From Goleter apudmare HA4340-LM2 (GTDB lineage: Bacteria > Cyanobacteriota > Cyanobacteriia > Cyanobacteriales > Nostocaceae), in assembly GCA_019359495.1 (NCBI GenBank), contig JAHHHF010000079.1:1-43006 (forward strand): a DNA stretch of 43,006 bases, in the 5' to 3' direction. The notes beneath the pieces are model-generated. The model saw only the letters and a program-made list of their open reading frames with translations. It searched no databases and was not told the DNA's origin. Below, in pieces: positions 1 to 9,209 of the stretch. The stretch's first letter is position 1. Each line of letters starts with the position of its first letter. A program made the position numbers and the translations under genes.

Positions 1-952
1 GTAATTTAGATTTTTCCCTTTGCAATACATTAATTTCTTGTTGCAAAGTGTGGACGTCAGACTTAATTTGACGTTGCAACTCTACCTTTTCTGCTTGACT
101 ATTTTTAATAGTAGCTTTTAACTTTAATCTGTCAGTATGTAAAGCTAGAATTTGTTGTTGAAAAATAGCATTTTTTTTCTGCCAATCTTGCAAACCATAT
201 AAGGCAAGATAATTTTCCCAGTACACACTCATATACTGCTTGCGTAGACCCTTAAAATGTAAAACTTTTTGCTCTTTTAGTTCACAAACATCCAAATCAG
301 ATTCGTAGTTAGGAGAAAAATTATAAATTTCACAGGGTAACAATAAAATATTTACACCATCAATTTCTATATTCCCTGGTTCAAGTTTGCTACTTGCTTT
401 ATAACCAATTGCATCTGCTAAAGCATATTGATCGCCCCACCATTGAGACTTCTGTTGATACTTTTCTGTATATAAGGAATAAAGCTTTTGGAAGAAATTA
501 ATCACGGATACGGGATTTTTTTGAGAAACATAAATTATGCCACCATTAATTGGCATTTCTTGATCGGCTCGAACTGTTAAAGCTACATCAAATTCTTGTA
601 TAAATAACGATTCTAAATTGTCATTAATTAAGATGTCCGAATCAAGCAACACCACATCTGATGAAAAGTCATGGCTTTGGAGAAAATGTAATTGTGACAC
701 TAAGCGACTTAACATGATTTCTCGTGAATTTACTGGATGCCGTTGAACTTGTATATCTCCTGCTAAGAAAGACAAATTAGTTTCTAAATTAGTTAAAATG
801 ACTTTTTTACATTTACTATGAAATTTATCAACAGACTTAAACATTAAGTTGATAGTCTGTTGATAATCATAAAAATTATCCCTATCTAAAGGGGTATTTT
901 TTTCAATTTCCTCTGCTAAAATATCAGCATGAAAGGTTACAAAAGTAATCAT
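1..952 (-). CDS. Nucleotide-sugar glycosyltransferase-like protein (3' end outside window)
   Basis: This reading frame is open from an ATG at 952-950 to the window edge (about 317 codons), so the C-terminus is missing. It starts MITFVTFHAD. Around residues 98-104 it has a hydrophobic strand followed by LLDSDILIND, a DxD-type motif that in GT-A glycosyltransferases binds the metal and nucleotide-sugar. Further on, GGIIYV and a QWWGDQYAL segment resemble the acceptor side of nucleotide-diphospho-sugar transferases. The last 60 or so visible residues are rich in Q, K, E and L and look like a coiled coil. It begins 6 bases after the stop of the methyltransferase gene and closes the visible part of the exporter operon. 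The sugar and acceptor cannot be told from sequence. Confidence 0.75.
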   Translation of the reverse strand, partial: MITFVTFHADILAEEIEKNTPLDRDNFYDYQQTINLMFKSVDKFHSKCKKVILTNLETNLSFLAGDIQVQRHPVNSREIMLSRLVSQLHFLQSHDFSSDVVLLDSDILINDNLESLFIQEFDVALTVRADQEMPINGGIIYVSQKNPVSVINFFQKLYSLYTEKYQQKSQWWGDQYALADAIGYKASSKLEPGNIEIDGVNILLLPCEIYNFSPNYESDLDVCELKEQKVLHFKGLRKQYMSVYWENYLALYGLQDWQKKNAIFQQQILALHTDRLKLKATIKNSQAEKVELQRQIKSDVHTLQQEINVLQREKSKL

Positions 953-958
953 TTTATA

Positions 959-1513
959 CTAGTTTTTTACTCCAGACATCACTAAATAAGGGTTGGGATA
1001 TTTACGAACCAAAATTGTCTCATGGACAGTAAAATTTTCTAAAATTACTTCCCTCACAGCCTGTTCACTGAAACGATAAAAATCAGCATTGTAAGCTATA
1101 CCATGACGCTTAAAAGTCAGGGTAGTGTTCATATAGTCTGTAGGTAAAGCCATATAAATAGGAACACCAACAACAAATATACCTCCTGGCTGTAACACAC
1201 GATAAATCTCTGCTACAGACTTCCAAAAATACTTGTCATGTTCCAATACTGAAGATGACATCACACAATCAAACTCTTGATCCGCAAAATCTAAAGAATT
1301 ACTATTACCAACAACCAAATCACAAGCTGCTAATTCCGGCGGAATCTTTTTAAATTTTTGAGCATTTAAAGCCACTTTTCGGGAATTAGCAAAACAAGGT
1401 ATTGATAACAATGTCCAAGCACCCGCGCCTACTTCCAACGCCGCTGTCGGATACCTATCTGCATAAAACTTAGCGATGATATGGGCAAAAGCCGCAAATA
1501 CTTTTGGACTCAT
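959..1513 (-). CDS. Class I SAM-dependent methyltransferase
   Basis: A 184-residue Rossmann-type methyltransferase. LEVGAGAW near residues 26-33 matches motif I (SAM binding). The stretch FDCVMSSSVLEH followed by EIYRVLQPGG is typical of the methyltransferase-11/UbiE-like group. Its ATG overlaps the stop of the preceding pyruvyl-transferase-like gene by 4 bases (ATGA at 1513-1510), so translation is probably coupled. In this operon it most likely methylates a sugar or glycan intermediate in the cytoplasm, but the acceptor is not visible. At 184 residues it is close to a minimal catalytic core. Confidence 0.82.
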   Translation of the reverse strand: MSPKVFAAFAHIIAKFYADRYPTAALEVGAGAWTLLSIPCFANSRKVALNAQKFKKIPPELAACDLVVGNSNSLDFADQEFDCVMSSSVLEHDKYFWKSVAEIYRVLQPGGIFVVGVPIYMALPTDYMNTTLTFKRHGIAYNADFYRFSEQAVREVILENFTVHETILVRKYPNPYLVMSGVKN

Positions 1514-2577
1514 AATATTTCTTTTTGTAAATAATTGACGAATTTGTGCATGCCTTTATGAGAATGAATGCAGTTATGACGATAAGTTTCAAAGTTATAA
1601 TCTAAATATTTGGCTAAATAATTAAAATCGCATATCGGAAAATCTAATAGTTGAGCAAAGCCGACACATCTTTCATCAACATAGGTGAGAAGTGATTTTT
1701 TCGATTGACTTAAGAAATATAAATGAGCGTGCAATCTACTACCAATATGTAAATCGCAATTTTTATAAAAACTTAAGAAGTCATCTACAGATTGAGGGTT
1801 AAATATTTGAAAGCCTCGATGCTTGGCATATTCTCTTAAAGAAAAGGGAGTAGGTTCATATTGTTTCAAAATTTTGATCTGCAAACTCTTCCAAAATTTC
1901 GTAACTTGAACGTTTTGCAATTCTAGGAAATCTTGATGTAGGGAAAGAACTTTTTGAGCAGAACGGTAATTTTCAGACACAAAATCAATCGTCTGCGTCT
2001 CCCTTTCCCAAAAATCGTGCCTTTCGGTGACAGTAACTACCACAGTTTTTACATCATCACTAAACTCCGACGAGTGACTCAGTATTTTTTCATCATACAT
2101 TACGGGGCAACCAGTTAATAGAAATTGTGCTCTTAGTTCTGGTAAGTGATGCGTGAGATATTCAATAGTTAAAGGACAACGCCAAGCAGAAAATTTGATT
2201 CTTTGGTGGATATACTTAAGTATCTCTTTGGTTAAGTCAGACATCCCCCGATTATATTTTTTCACACCATGAACTCCGATACCAAATGGTACTATGGGGA
2301 CTTTTATCTGCTCAAGTATATCCAGGTTCATACCTGGTAAGATAGTAAAATTATCGTTTAATTGATTAGCTCCCGCTAAAATTAAAGCTTTAGTCGAATT
2401 AATTTTGTCAATCTCATCATCAACCAATAGTTTTCTAGATGTATAAGTATATTGGCATTGATGAGGCAGTAAAAGATTAGTGATAGATTTGAGTATAAAA
2501 CCATCGCCAATATTAACAGATTTTTTACCCCTAAGTTCCGGGGGAATAAGCAGAGGAGTTAAAACAGAATATGACAT
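1510..2577 (-). CDS. Polysaccharide pyruvyl transferase family protein
   Basis: A 355-residue protein with the layout of the polysaccharide pyruvyl transferase (CsaB/WcaK-like) family. It has an N-terminal NIGDGFIL segment, a central hydrophobic strand ending PFGIGVHG, and near the C-terminus GSRLHAHLYFLSQ, the conserved R-H box seen in this family. Members move pyruvate from phosphoenolpyruvate onto sugars as ketals, although some have other roles. It lies 53 bases after asnB and overlaps the next methyltransferase by 4 bases. The context supports modification of the exported glycan. Family assignment is fairly secure, the exact reaction is inferred. Confidence 0.8.
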   Translation of the reverse strand: MSYSVLTPLLIPPELRGKKSVNIGDGFILKSITNLLLPHQCQYTYTSRKLLVDDEIDKINSTKALILAGANQLNDNFTILPGMNLDILEQIKVPIVPFGIGVHGVKKYNRGMSDLTKEILKYIHQRIKFSAWRCPLTIEYLTHHLPELRAQFLLTGCPVMYDEKILSHSSEFSDDVKTVVVTVTERHDFWERETQTIDFVSENYRSAQKVLSLHQDFLELQNVQVTKFWKSLQIKILKQYEPTPFSLREYAKHRGFQIFNPQSVDDFLSFYKNCDLHIGSRLHAHLYFLSQSKKSLLTYVDERCVGFAQLLDFPICDFNYLAKYLDYNFETYRHNCIHSHKGMHKFVNYLQKEIL

Positions 2578-2630
2578 AGATATTTTATTAATTTCTCTAG
2601 CTATTAGTGATTTTTGCCAATAAAATAAAC

Positions 2631-4514
2631 TTACTTATCAATCAAACTTATTTCGTAACCTTGATCTTTTACACAATAAACTTTACCTATAACAAATTGA
2701 TTAACACAAATACAAAGCAAGCAGATTAATAATTTATCTTTTCTACTTAAAGCTAAATTATTTAAGTTATGCCAATTTAAAAATCTACTCAAAACATCTC
2801 TTGATTCTAGGTATTGTGAACTTTGACATATTTTTTCAAAAACACTATCTATTTGTAAAACTCCTGGAGATTGGTAAAGATTCACTGTTCCTTGCAAACC
2901 AAATTTTTCTCTTCGCAGAATTTTTTGCGGTAGTATACTTTTGACAGCCTCTGCTAAACAGATTTTATCATTACGCAAACGCGGAATTTGTAATCTTTTG
3001 TTTTCTCGTATTTTTAAATAATCGGGGATGCTGAATGATTTATTTAATAGCTCATCATAAAGAAATGGCACTCTACCTTCTATGCTATTAGCCATTAACA
3101 TACGGTCTACTCTTAAAAGTTGAGAAAACTGAAGCTGATAGCTAATCTCGAATAACATGAACTTAGTCAGAGGAGAAGCAGAAATGTTTTCAAATTCTTG
3201 AATGAAAATATTTTTTTGTGTTCTATTGCGATTTAGCAACAAAATTTTACCCTCATCAGTGAGATATTTAAAAATATTTTTGGCTTGCGATCGCCTATTT
3301 TGGTAAGCATCAAAAATATCTCCAGGATTTTTAACAAATTTATCTTTCAAGGCAAAAAGATACCAAGGATAGCCGCCAAATATTTCATCAGATCCTTCAC
3401 CTAATAAGGCCACTTTAAAGCCGTCATCCTGCAAAACTTTACCAAGCGTGAATGTATTCAGACAGGCTACATTAGGAATAGGCTCTTCTAAATACCAAGC
3501 TATATTTTCTAAGACAGACTCTAGATTAGTAATTTTTGTATGAACAACTTTATGTTTAATATTTAAACTTTTACATAAAAATTTTGCATATTCTACTTCA
3601 TAATCGCCTTCAGGAAACAGAGTATTAGTATATGCAACTATATTTGGATTTTTATTTGCAGCTAAGGCAGCAATTACACTAGAATCAAGCCCTCCTGATA
3701 GAGAAATTGCCAGCGGCACATCTGATACAAGGTGTCGCTTAACCGAATCTTGCAGCAAGGATTTTACTTCTTGAAAGTGGTGCAAATTAAATAATTCAGA
3801 AAGGAAGCTAAATTGATGATTGGGGATACTTTTATTTGCGGTTTTAGCAGCATACTCTTGGATAACGGGTTTTTCCGCCTCCATGCGAATTTCAATTATG
3901 CTTCCAGGAGATAATTGTTTCACATCTTCATATATGGAAGCTAAACTAAATTGGTAGCCAAAGCTCATCAAATCTAACAAAACTTCTGGATTTAGGTTAT
4001 AATTTCTAGTATTAGAAAGTGATTTAATTTCTGAAGAAAATCTAATTTCCTTACCCGACTGATAGATATATAATGGCTTAATGCCAAATAAATCCCTCCC
4101 TAAAAAAAGAGATTTAGTGATTTTATCAAATATAGCTATAGCATACATACCCTTGATAAATTTGAATATATCTCTACCCCAGTAGTCATAACCTCTACTA
4201 ATAACCTCTGTATCTCCTTCACTAATAAAATCAACTCCTTTGCCTTTAAGTTCTCTCCTAAGTTCTTCGTAGTTGTATATTTCTCCATTAAAAATGGTGA
4301 CACTTTTCTCGGTTTCAAAAGGCTGATTGCTATTAGTTGATAAATCTATAATACTTAAACGAGTATGCCCCATTAAAATATGAGGTTTATCTGAAGAAAC
4401 ATAAACTCCCTCAGCATCAGGTCCACGATGAGATAGGTTCCTAAGTAACTTGCTAAATTCAGTTAATGAGGTTTCTAAATTGACAGCATTAAAAATACCT
4501 ACTATTCCGCACAT
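2631..4514 (-). CDS. asnB: Asparagine synthase (glutamine-hydrolysing), AsnB type
   Basis: A 627-residue two-domain amidotransferase. The N-terminus MCGIVGIF puts the catalytic Cys at position 2, with SHRGPDAEG and FNGEIYNY typical of the class II glutaminase domain. The synthetase domain carries the ATP pyrophosphatase loop SGGLDSS at about residue 272 and GEGSDEIFGGYPWY further on. Length is normal for the AsnB family. AsnB-type enzymes make asparagine, but homologues inside polysaccharide clusters are often proposed to amidate sugar carboxylates. Its place between a TylF-like methyltransferase (4-base gap) and a pyruvyl transferase favours a role in glycan decoration. That role is inference, the enzymatic fold is clear. 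Confidence 0.9.
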   Translation of the reverse strand: MCGIVGIFNAVNLETSLTEFSKLLRNLSHRGPDAEGVYVSSDKPHILMGHTRLSIIDLSTNSNQPFETEKSVTIFNGEIYNYEELRRELKGKGVDFISEGDTEVISRGYDYWGRDIFKFIKGMYAIAIFDKITKSLFLGRDLFGIKPLYIYQSGKEIRFSSEIKSLSNTRNYNLNPEVLLDLMSFGYQFSLASIYEDVKQLSPGSIIEIRMEAEKPVIQEYAAKTANKSIPNHQFSFLSELFNLHHFQEVKSLLQDSVKRHLVSDVPLAISLSGGLDSSVIAALAANKNPNIVAYTNTLFPEGDYEVEYAKFLCKSLNIKHKVVHTKITNLESVLENIAWYLEEPIPNVACLNTFTLGKVLQDDGFKVALLGEGSDEIFGGYPWYLFALKDKFVKNPGDIFDAYQNRRSQAKNIFKYLTDEGKILLLNRNRTQKNIFIQEFENISASPLTKFMLFEISYQLQFSQLLRVDRMLMANSIEGRVPFLYDELLNKSFSIPDYLKIRENKRLQIPRLRNDKICLAEAVKSILPQKILRREKFGLQGTVNLYQSPGVLQIDSVFEKICQSSQYLESRDVLSRFLNWHNLNNLALSRKDKLLICLLCICVNQFVIGKVYCVKDQGYEISLIDK

Positions 4515-4518
4515 CTAT

Positions 4519-5223
4519 TTATTCATCTTTAATTAAAGTAGCTGAACGCTCCAACCGCACAAGTTTAAACCGACTATTTCTGCTTAAAAATTCATCAACT
4601 GCTTGCTTGCAACCAGAATATGAACTGTAATCATCAAAAACAATTGCTGCTCCTATACTCATTTTTGGGGTAATTTTTTCTATACAGGTTGTTACAGAGT
4701 CATACCAATCACAATCAATATGTGCAAATGCTACTACATCTTGAATATCTAAAGTTTCATGAAACATACCTGGCACTAAATTAATATTTTCAGATGCCAA
4801 ATTGAAGCCAAAATTTTCTATATTCCCCTGCACAACATCCTGCAAATTTTGTATGTATCCATAGTATTGATTTTCGCCTAATCCCTTTGATTTACCACTG
4901 GCAATCTCTGCATATCTGTTATGAGCATCGATACCATCGCGTTCAGATGGAGGTGGTATCATACCAAAGACATCAAATATATAAAAAGGAACAGACTGAG
5001 GCTTCATTTCAGCTATTAATATTGCAGAGCCACCCAAAGCACACCCAGCCTCAATATAAATGCCGGGTACTGAAGATAATTGGATATTTCTAATAGCTCT
5101 GCATACATTTTCTAGCTTCGGATAACCGCAGTAAGTTAAATCTTTTTCTCTTATCCTTTTGATAATTTTATATTCTTCTGTAAATTCTTCTTGAAACAAT
5201 TGGATTTCATTGGTTTTAGACAT
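4519..5223 (-). CDS. TylF/MycF-like O-methyltransferase
   Basis: A 234-residue class I SAM methyltransferase of the macrocin-O-methyltransferase (TylF) family, which methylates sugar hydroxyls in a metal-dependent way. IYIEAGCALGGSA is the SAM-binding loop. HIDCDWYDS, followed by IVFDDYSSYSGCKQAVDEF, contains the acidic residues that bind the divalent metal in this family and the characteristic helix after them. It starts at an ATG 32 bases after the ABC ATPase stop and ends 4 bases before asnB. In this operon it probably O-methylates a sugar of the exported polysaccharide. Confidence 0.85.
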   Translation of the reverse strand: MSKTNEIQLFQEEFTEEYKIIKRIREKDLTYCGYPKLENVCRAIRNIQLSSVPGIYIEAGCALGGSAILIAEMKPQSVPFYIFDVFGMIPPPSERDGIDAHNRYAEIASGKSKGLGENQYYGYIQNLQDVVQGNIENFGFNLASENINLVPGMFHETLDIQDVVAFAHIDCDWYDSVTTCIEKITPKMSIGAAIVFDDYSSYSGCKQAVDEFLSRNSRFKLVRLERSATLIKDE

Positions 5224-5255
5224 ATATTTTGACTTTATGTATATGATTTATCTCA

Positions 5256-6557
5256 TCACCATGAATCATTTATTTCCCATCTTCGTGGTTGATAGAATGA
5301 GGATTGACTAATGTTTTCATCTCCTTCAACTTTAAATCTAAACGATTCGATAATATCTAATATAGTGTAATAAGAACCGTTCGCGGTTAAGTTAATTTTA
5401 GTTGAATAGACACCAGTCAAAAGACCACAGTATGGTATTAGAAGTCTGACAGTAAATTCTCCGGACGATATTTGAATAAATCCAATATCCTTGGCACTTT
5501 CTAGATAAAGATAACAACCCTCTTGATCGCTCAAGTTTCTAATAATCATATTGACACTGACATCTTTGACCTGCTCATAAGCCTGACATTTCACATATAA
5601 ATATGCAGGTTGACCAGTGGTCAGAGTATCCAGAATATTACCTTCAGAATCCCTGAAAGAAAGTGAATTTATTTTGAGAGCAGAACTTACAGACTCTCCA
5701 GCAACGCATAGTTCACCGACTTGAGATACATCTGCATTTGGAACTTTATTAATAGATAAATCTTCCTCATATTTCTTAACTACTGTTTTGGCATCACTGC
5801 ATATCACCAAATCGCCTCGAGAGAGATATGCAGCAGAATCACAATTGGATAAAATAGCGGATGCAGCGTGAGAAACCAGAATAAATGATACACCATTTTT
5901 ACGTAGTTCTGATAATTTACGATAGCATTTTGTTCTAAATTTAAAATCACCTACAGCTAAAACTTCGTCAATTAGCAGAATGTCTGGATTTGTATAAATT
6001 GCACAGGCAAATCCCAACCTCGCTTTCATACCCGAACTGTAGGTTCTCACAGGAGCGTCAATGGCATCCCAAATTTCAGCGAAATCAAGTACATCTCGAA
6101 ATTTTTCATCTATATCTTTTCGAGAAAGACCCAATATAGACATATTTACATAAACATTTTCTCTTCCACTCAGGACAGGATTAAAGCCTGCTCCTAGAGC
6201 AATAAGTGCTGCTACACGGCCTTTAATTCTGACATAACCAGTATCAGGTTTAATCAAACCGCTGAGAATTTTTAACAAAGTTGTTTTGCCACTTCCATTA
6301 ACCCCAATTAAACCCAATGACTCACCACGTTTAACATTAATACTGACATTATTCAGCGCCCAAAATTCTCCTTTCCTTAGTTTCTGGCTATGCCTGGTAG
6401 TACCAATTAATTCTGCAGTAATATCTTTCAGACCGTAAAGGTAAGCTTGCTTGAGGCTACGACAGAATTTCTTAGAAACATTTTGAATAGAAATAATGAC
6501 TTCATCCTCTTCCGAGGAGGAAATATCTGATATATTTTGTGTTGCTCCACTACTCAT
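5256..6557 (-). CDS. ABC transporter ATPase with Wzt-type C-terminal domain (polysaccharide export)
   Basis: A 433-residue ATPase. Walker A GVNGSGKTT is at residues 85-93, the signature SSGMKARL at 174-181, Walker B ILLIDE at 193-198 and the switch His at 230. The group is the TagH/Wzt/KpsT family, which powers export of lipid-linked polysaccharides. After residue 270 or so there is an extra beta-rich domain of about 150 residues, like the Wzt C-terminal domain that reads the glycan's chain end in O-antigen exporters. It lies 2 bases after the permease gene, so the two make one transporter. The extra domain suggests export of a capped, finished glycan, which fits the methyltransferases downstream. 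Confidence 0.93.
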   Translation of the reverse strand: MSSGATQNISDISSSEEDEVIISIQNVSKKFCRSLKQAYLYGLKDITAELIGTTRHSQKLRKGEFWALNNVSINVKRGESLGLIGVNGSGKTTLLKILSGLIKPDTGYVRIKGRVAALIALGAGFNPVLSGRENVYVNMSILGLSRKDIDEKFRDVLDFAEIWDAIDAPVRTYSSGMKARLGFACAIYTNPDILLIDEVLAVGDFKFRTKCYRKLSELRKNGVSFILVSHAASAILSNCDSAAYLSRGDLVICSDAKTVVKKYEEDLSINKVPNADVSQVGELCVAGESVSSALKINSLSFRDSEGNILDTLTTGQPAYLYVKCQAYEQVKDVSVNMIIRNLSDQEGCYLYLESAKDIGFIQISSGEFTVRLLIPYCGLLTGVYSTKINLTANGSYYTILDIIESFRFKVEGDENISQSSFYQPRRWEINDSW

Positions 6558-6559
6558 CT

Positions 6560-7441
6560 TTAACTGATCCTCTCAATTAGAAAAGGCATAGCAAGACGGT
6601 AGACCAACCATCCCAGCATAAGAATAATCAGTGTAATCACAAGCATTAATAAGAAGCCTAAAGGTTGGGATAGTACTCCCGTAGTGATCATCTCTCGTGC
6701 TGTTACAAATAAAGGAGTAACAGGATTAAGTTTGACTACAAATGAAAGTATGCCTCCACTTGGTGCAGGATAAACAACAGGAGTTAAAAAGAACCAAACT
6801 GGAATCATGACTTCCATTGCTCTGGATACATCCTGAACTAAATTAGTTAAAGGGATTAACAATAAACCTATAGATGTTCCTAGCAACATTAAAGTAATGA
6901 TAGGAAGTGGTGCGAAGATGATCGTCCAACTGACGGATACGCGAAATAACACAAACAGAAGAACAACAAAAACCAGCTTCAGCATCAAATTAAATAATAT
7001 TTGTCCTAATTGAGTTAAGATGATCGCCTCATGAGGAAATTTCACCTGGGCAAGCAGAGGACGTGAAGTGTTTATAGCTACTTGAGGGCTATTGAATGCT
7101 TCAATAAAAGTTTGCCACAAAACAGTACCTAACATCACGTAAGCCGGATAGGGTATGTCAGTTTTACCAATATTTAGTACACCAGTATTGCTTGCAAACG
7201 TTAATCCTGCTGCGGTGAGAGCAGGAGGTAAAATCGCCCAGGTAATTCCCAAAAAAGAACGTCTGTATTGACTTCTAATATCCCTAACTAGCAAGCACCA
7301 TGCTAACTCGCGGGAAGCCTGCAAGTCATTATGCATTTCTTGTAATAGTTTCAAAGGTTGGCGAATCCTGCTTTCTGGGGTATAGACTACTTCTGTTTTT
7401 TGCTCTTTATGCAATTTAATTATTAATCTCGCAAATCTCAT
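6560..7441 (-). CDS. ABC-2 type polysaccharide export permease (Wzm-like)
   Basis: A 293-residue inner-membrane permease. The N-terminal 60 residues are cytoplasmic and include LLVRDIRSQYRRSFLGITW, the amphipathic interface typical of Wzm/TagG/KpsM permeases. About six hydrophobic helices follow, with PVWFFLTPVVYP and LNPVTPLF being family hallmarks. It is the first gene of the minus-strand exporter unit, and the Wzt-like ATPase starts 2 bases after it. It would move the lipid-linked glycan across the cytoplasmic membrane. Confidence 0.92.
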   Translation of the reverse strand: MRFARLIIKLHKEQKTEVVYTPESRIRQPLKLLQEMHNDLQASRELAWCLLVRDIRSQYRRSFLGITWAILPPALTAAGLTFASNTGVLNIGKTDIPYPAYVMLGTVLWQTFIEAFNSPQVAINTSRPLLAQVKFPHEAIILTQLGQILFNLMLKLVFVVLLFVLFRVSVSWTIIFAPLPIITLMLLGTSIGLLLIPLTNLVQDVSRAMEVMIPVWFFLTPVVYPAPSGGILSFVVKLNPVTPLFVTAREMITTGVLSQPLGFLLMLVITLIILMLGWLVYRLAMPFLIERIS

Positions 7442-8007
7442 TTTTTAAGCAAAGCTTAGTACTTAAATACTAATCTAAAATAGTTGTTTAAGAGGGAACC
7501 GTTAAAATAAAAAGCAATGGTAATACCCTTTAGCCTCTACCTAGTCCCTTGAAGTCTCTTTGAGAGGCTAATCGTTTTAGATGAAAGTGGGCTAGAGATT
7601 CAAAGGAGTATCAACGGTATCCCAATCACTGACTAGTAAATTTTTAGGCTCATAAGTTGATTTATGTATGAAGTACATTCTGATGTTTCCTTAAACCAGA
7701 TCAAGAATCATTTCGTTATACTCCTCTACAGGAGAATATCGAATAAACAATATATCATGAATTATCTCACTTGTTTAGTAAATTCCGAATGTTATGACCC
7801 AGGATTGCGTTTAAACTTACTACAACAACTGAATTCTATGGTACAAATCAGTGTTCTAGACTTTGTAGTCAATGACCCGTATTATTACACTGAATAACAA
7901 CACTACAGGTAAATTTACAAACAAGCCAATAAACTAGATTTTTTAAATATTTTACTTTGCTCACAAAATTATTATGATTACTTTGAAAATAGCACTATTT
8001 TTTACTA
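7442..8007. other. Intergenic region between the two polysaccharide transcription units
   Basis: About 560 bases separate the exporter unit (start 7441) from the end of the glycosyltransferase unit (stop 8008). An inverted repeat, TAGCCTCT at 7531-7538 and AGAGGCTA at 7563-7570, lies 90-130 bases upstream of the permease start and could form a hairpin in its leader. I see no strong sigma-70 promoter pair. The only sizeable reading frame is the weak 77-codon plus-strand one at 7664. Confidence 0.5.
7664..7897 (+). CDS. Doubtful small hypothetical protein
   Basis: A 77-codon open frame in the gap between the two polysaccharide units, on the strand opposite to all neighbours. It starts MYEVHSDVSL and ends NDPYYYTE, with no signal peptide, no membrane helix and no motif I recognise. 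There is no Shine-Dalgarno sequence before the ATG. The amino-acid mix is plausible for a protein, which is the only reason to list it. It could be a chance frame. Confidence 0.25.
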   Translation: MYEVHSDVSLNQIKNHFVILLYRRISNKQYIMNYLTCLVNSECYDPGLRLNLLQQLNSMVQISVLDFVVNDPYYYTE

Positions 8008-9207
8008 TTATTTTCTCCTTATGCTACTGACGATACTAAAAACTTTTTCTGATGTAATAGATAGTGCAAACTCCTGTGAACATTGCTTCTGAGCTTGCCT
8101 CAGCATTTCTTGTCTTAAATCAGGTCTATTGATAACTAATTCAATGTTTTCATACCATTCATTTTCTTCTGATAGAATACCGTTTTGCATATTATTAATC
8201 GTTTGATTGTATACTAGTATATTACTAGCAATTGTCGGGATACCAGATGCTGTATACTCTAGGTATTTCACTGGGGATTTACAAAAATTAAAATTATGAT
8301 TTTCTAATGGCGCTATTCCTAAATCCCAGTTTAAATTGTAGAGGCAATTAAGAAAATTATCATAATTTTGCACAGCTTTACGTGATGTAACTCTGTTACC
8401 GAAAGCAGATAATTTCTCGGGTAGTGAAATAGTACCAAAAGTTTCAAATTCAGAATCTGGATAATTTTGTAAAATTTGAATAATGGCAGGGGTAACCATT
8501 TCCAGGTCTTTTTGATGTCCCTTGGAACCCATATATCCGAATTTAAAGTTGTTTCTTGTTATAGATACTTGATGCTTATTTTTAGATATCAAAAACTCTA
8601 AATAGGGTGGATATATACTATGAACGACTTGCTGCTTTGGAAAAATTTGAGAAATGAAATTATTTAAATATCTAGTTGAGGTATAGATTAAATCTACATG
8701 AGCTAGCAAATATTGTCGCTCATTAATAATTTTTGTGTTGCCGTGCTGCTTTTGAATTTCGGAACCTAGAAAAGTAGGAATGTTTAGTAAATCATCATCT
8801 ATAAAATAAATTGTTGGAATACCATGTTTTTTGCATAGTTCTAGGAAAATACTACCGTAAGGTAATCCGTAGCGATTAAATATAACAATATTTGGTGCTT
8901 CAGAAACTAATAATTCATTCAAAATAATTGTAGGTTTTCTACTACCTACTTTACTAATCACACATTTTTGAGAAAGGACTGTCAATAAAACTTGTGATCG
9001 TGCAATTAATGATTGGAGAGGATAATGAAAAGCTAGATAGTAAGTGGCACTGAAATTATCTGTAAGAATTAAAATTTTGATTTTATTTGTTCCTTCATCC
9101 TTTGCAGTAAATTTATCAGGATAGCCAATACTAAACCTTGTTTTTAATAGATTGAAAATTTGTCTCATGCTACTAGATAATTTAAATTTTTTAAGAATTT
9201 TACTCAA
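8008..9207 (-). CDS. Glycosyltransferase, GT-B fold (GT4-like)
   Basis: A 399-residue protein. The second half has FGYMGSKGHQKDLEM, then IAPLENHNFNFCKSPVKYLEYTA followed by GIPTIAS. This is the sugar-nucleotide-binding half of GT-B glycosyltransferases, with the K-x-x-E-Y pattern replacing the classic E-x7-E. The first half has a Rossmann-like start, KIKILILTDN. The frame begins with TTG at 9207, 2 bases after the stop of the large glycosyltransferase; an ATG 39 bases further in (9168) is the alternative start. It is the last gene of the glycosyltransferase unit. Confidence 0.82.
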   Translation of the reverse strand: MSKILKKFKLSSSMRQIFNLLKTRFSIGYPDKFTAKDEGTNKIKILILTDNFSATYYLAFHYPLQSLIARSQVLLTVLSQKCVISKVGSRKPTIILNELLVSEAPNIVIFNRYGLPYGSIFLELCKKHGIPTIYFIDDDLLNIPTFLGSEIQKQHGNTKIINERQYLLAHVDLIYTSTRYLNNFISQIFPKQQVVHSIYPPYLEFLISKNKHQVSITRNNFKFGYMGSKGHQKDLEMVTPAIIQILQNYPDSEFETFGTISLPEKLSAFGNRVTSRKAVQNYDNFLNCLYNLNWDLGIAPLENHNFNFCKSPVKYLEYTASGIPTIASNILVYNQTINNMQNGILSEENEWYENIELVINRPDLRQEMLRQAQKQCSQEFALSITSEKVFSIVSSIRRK

Positions 9208-9209
9208 GC

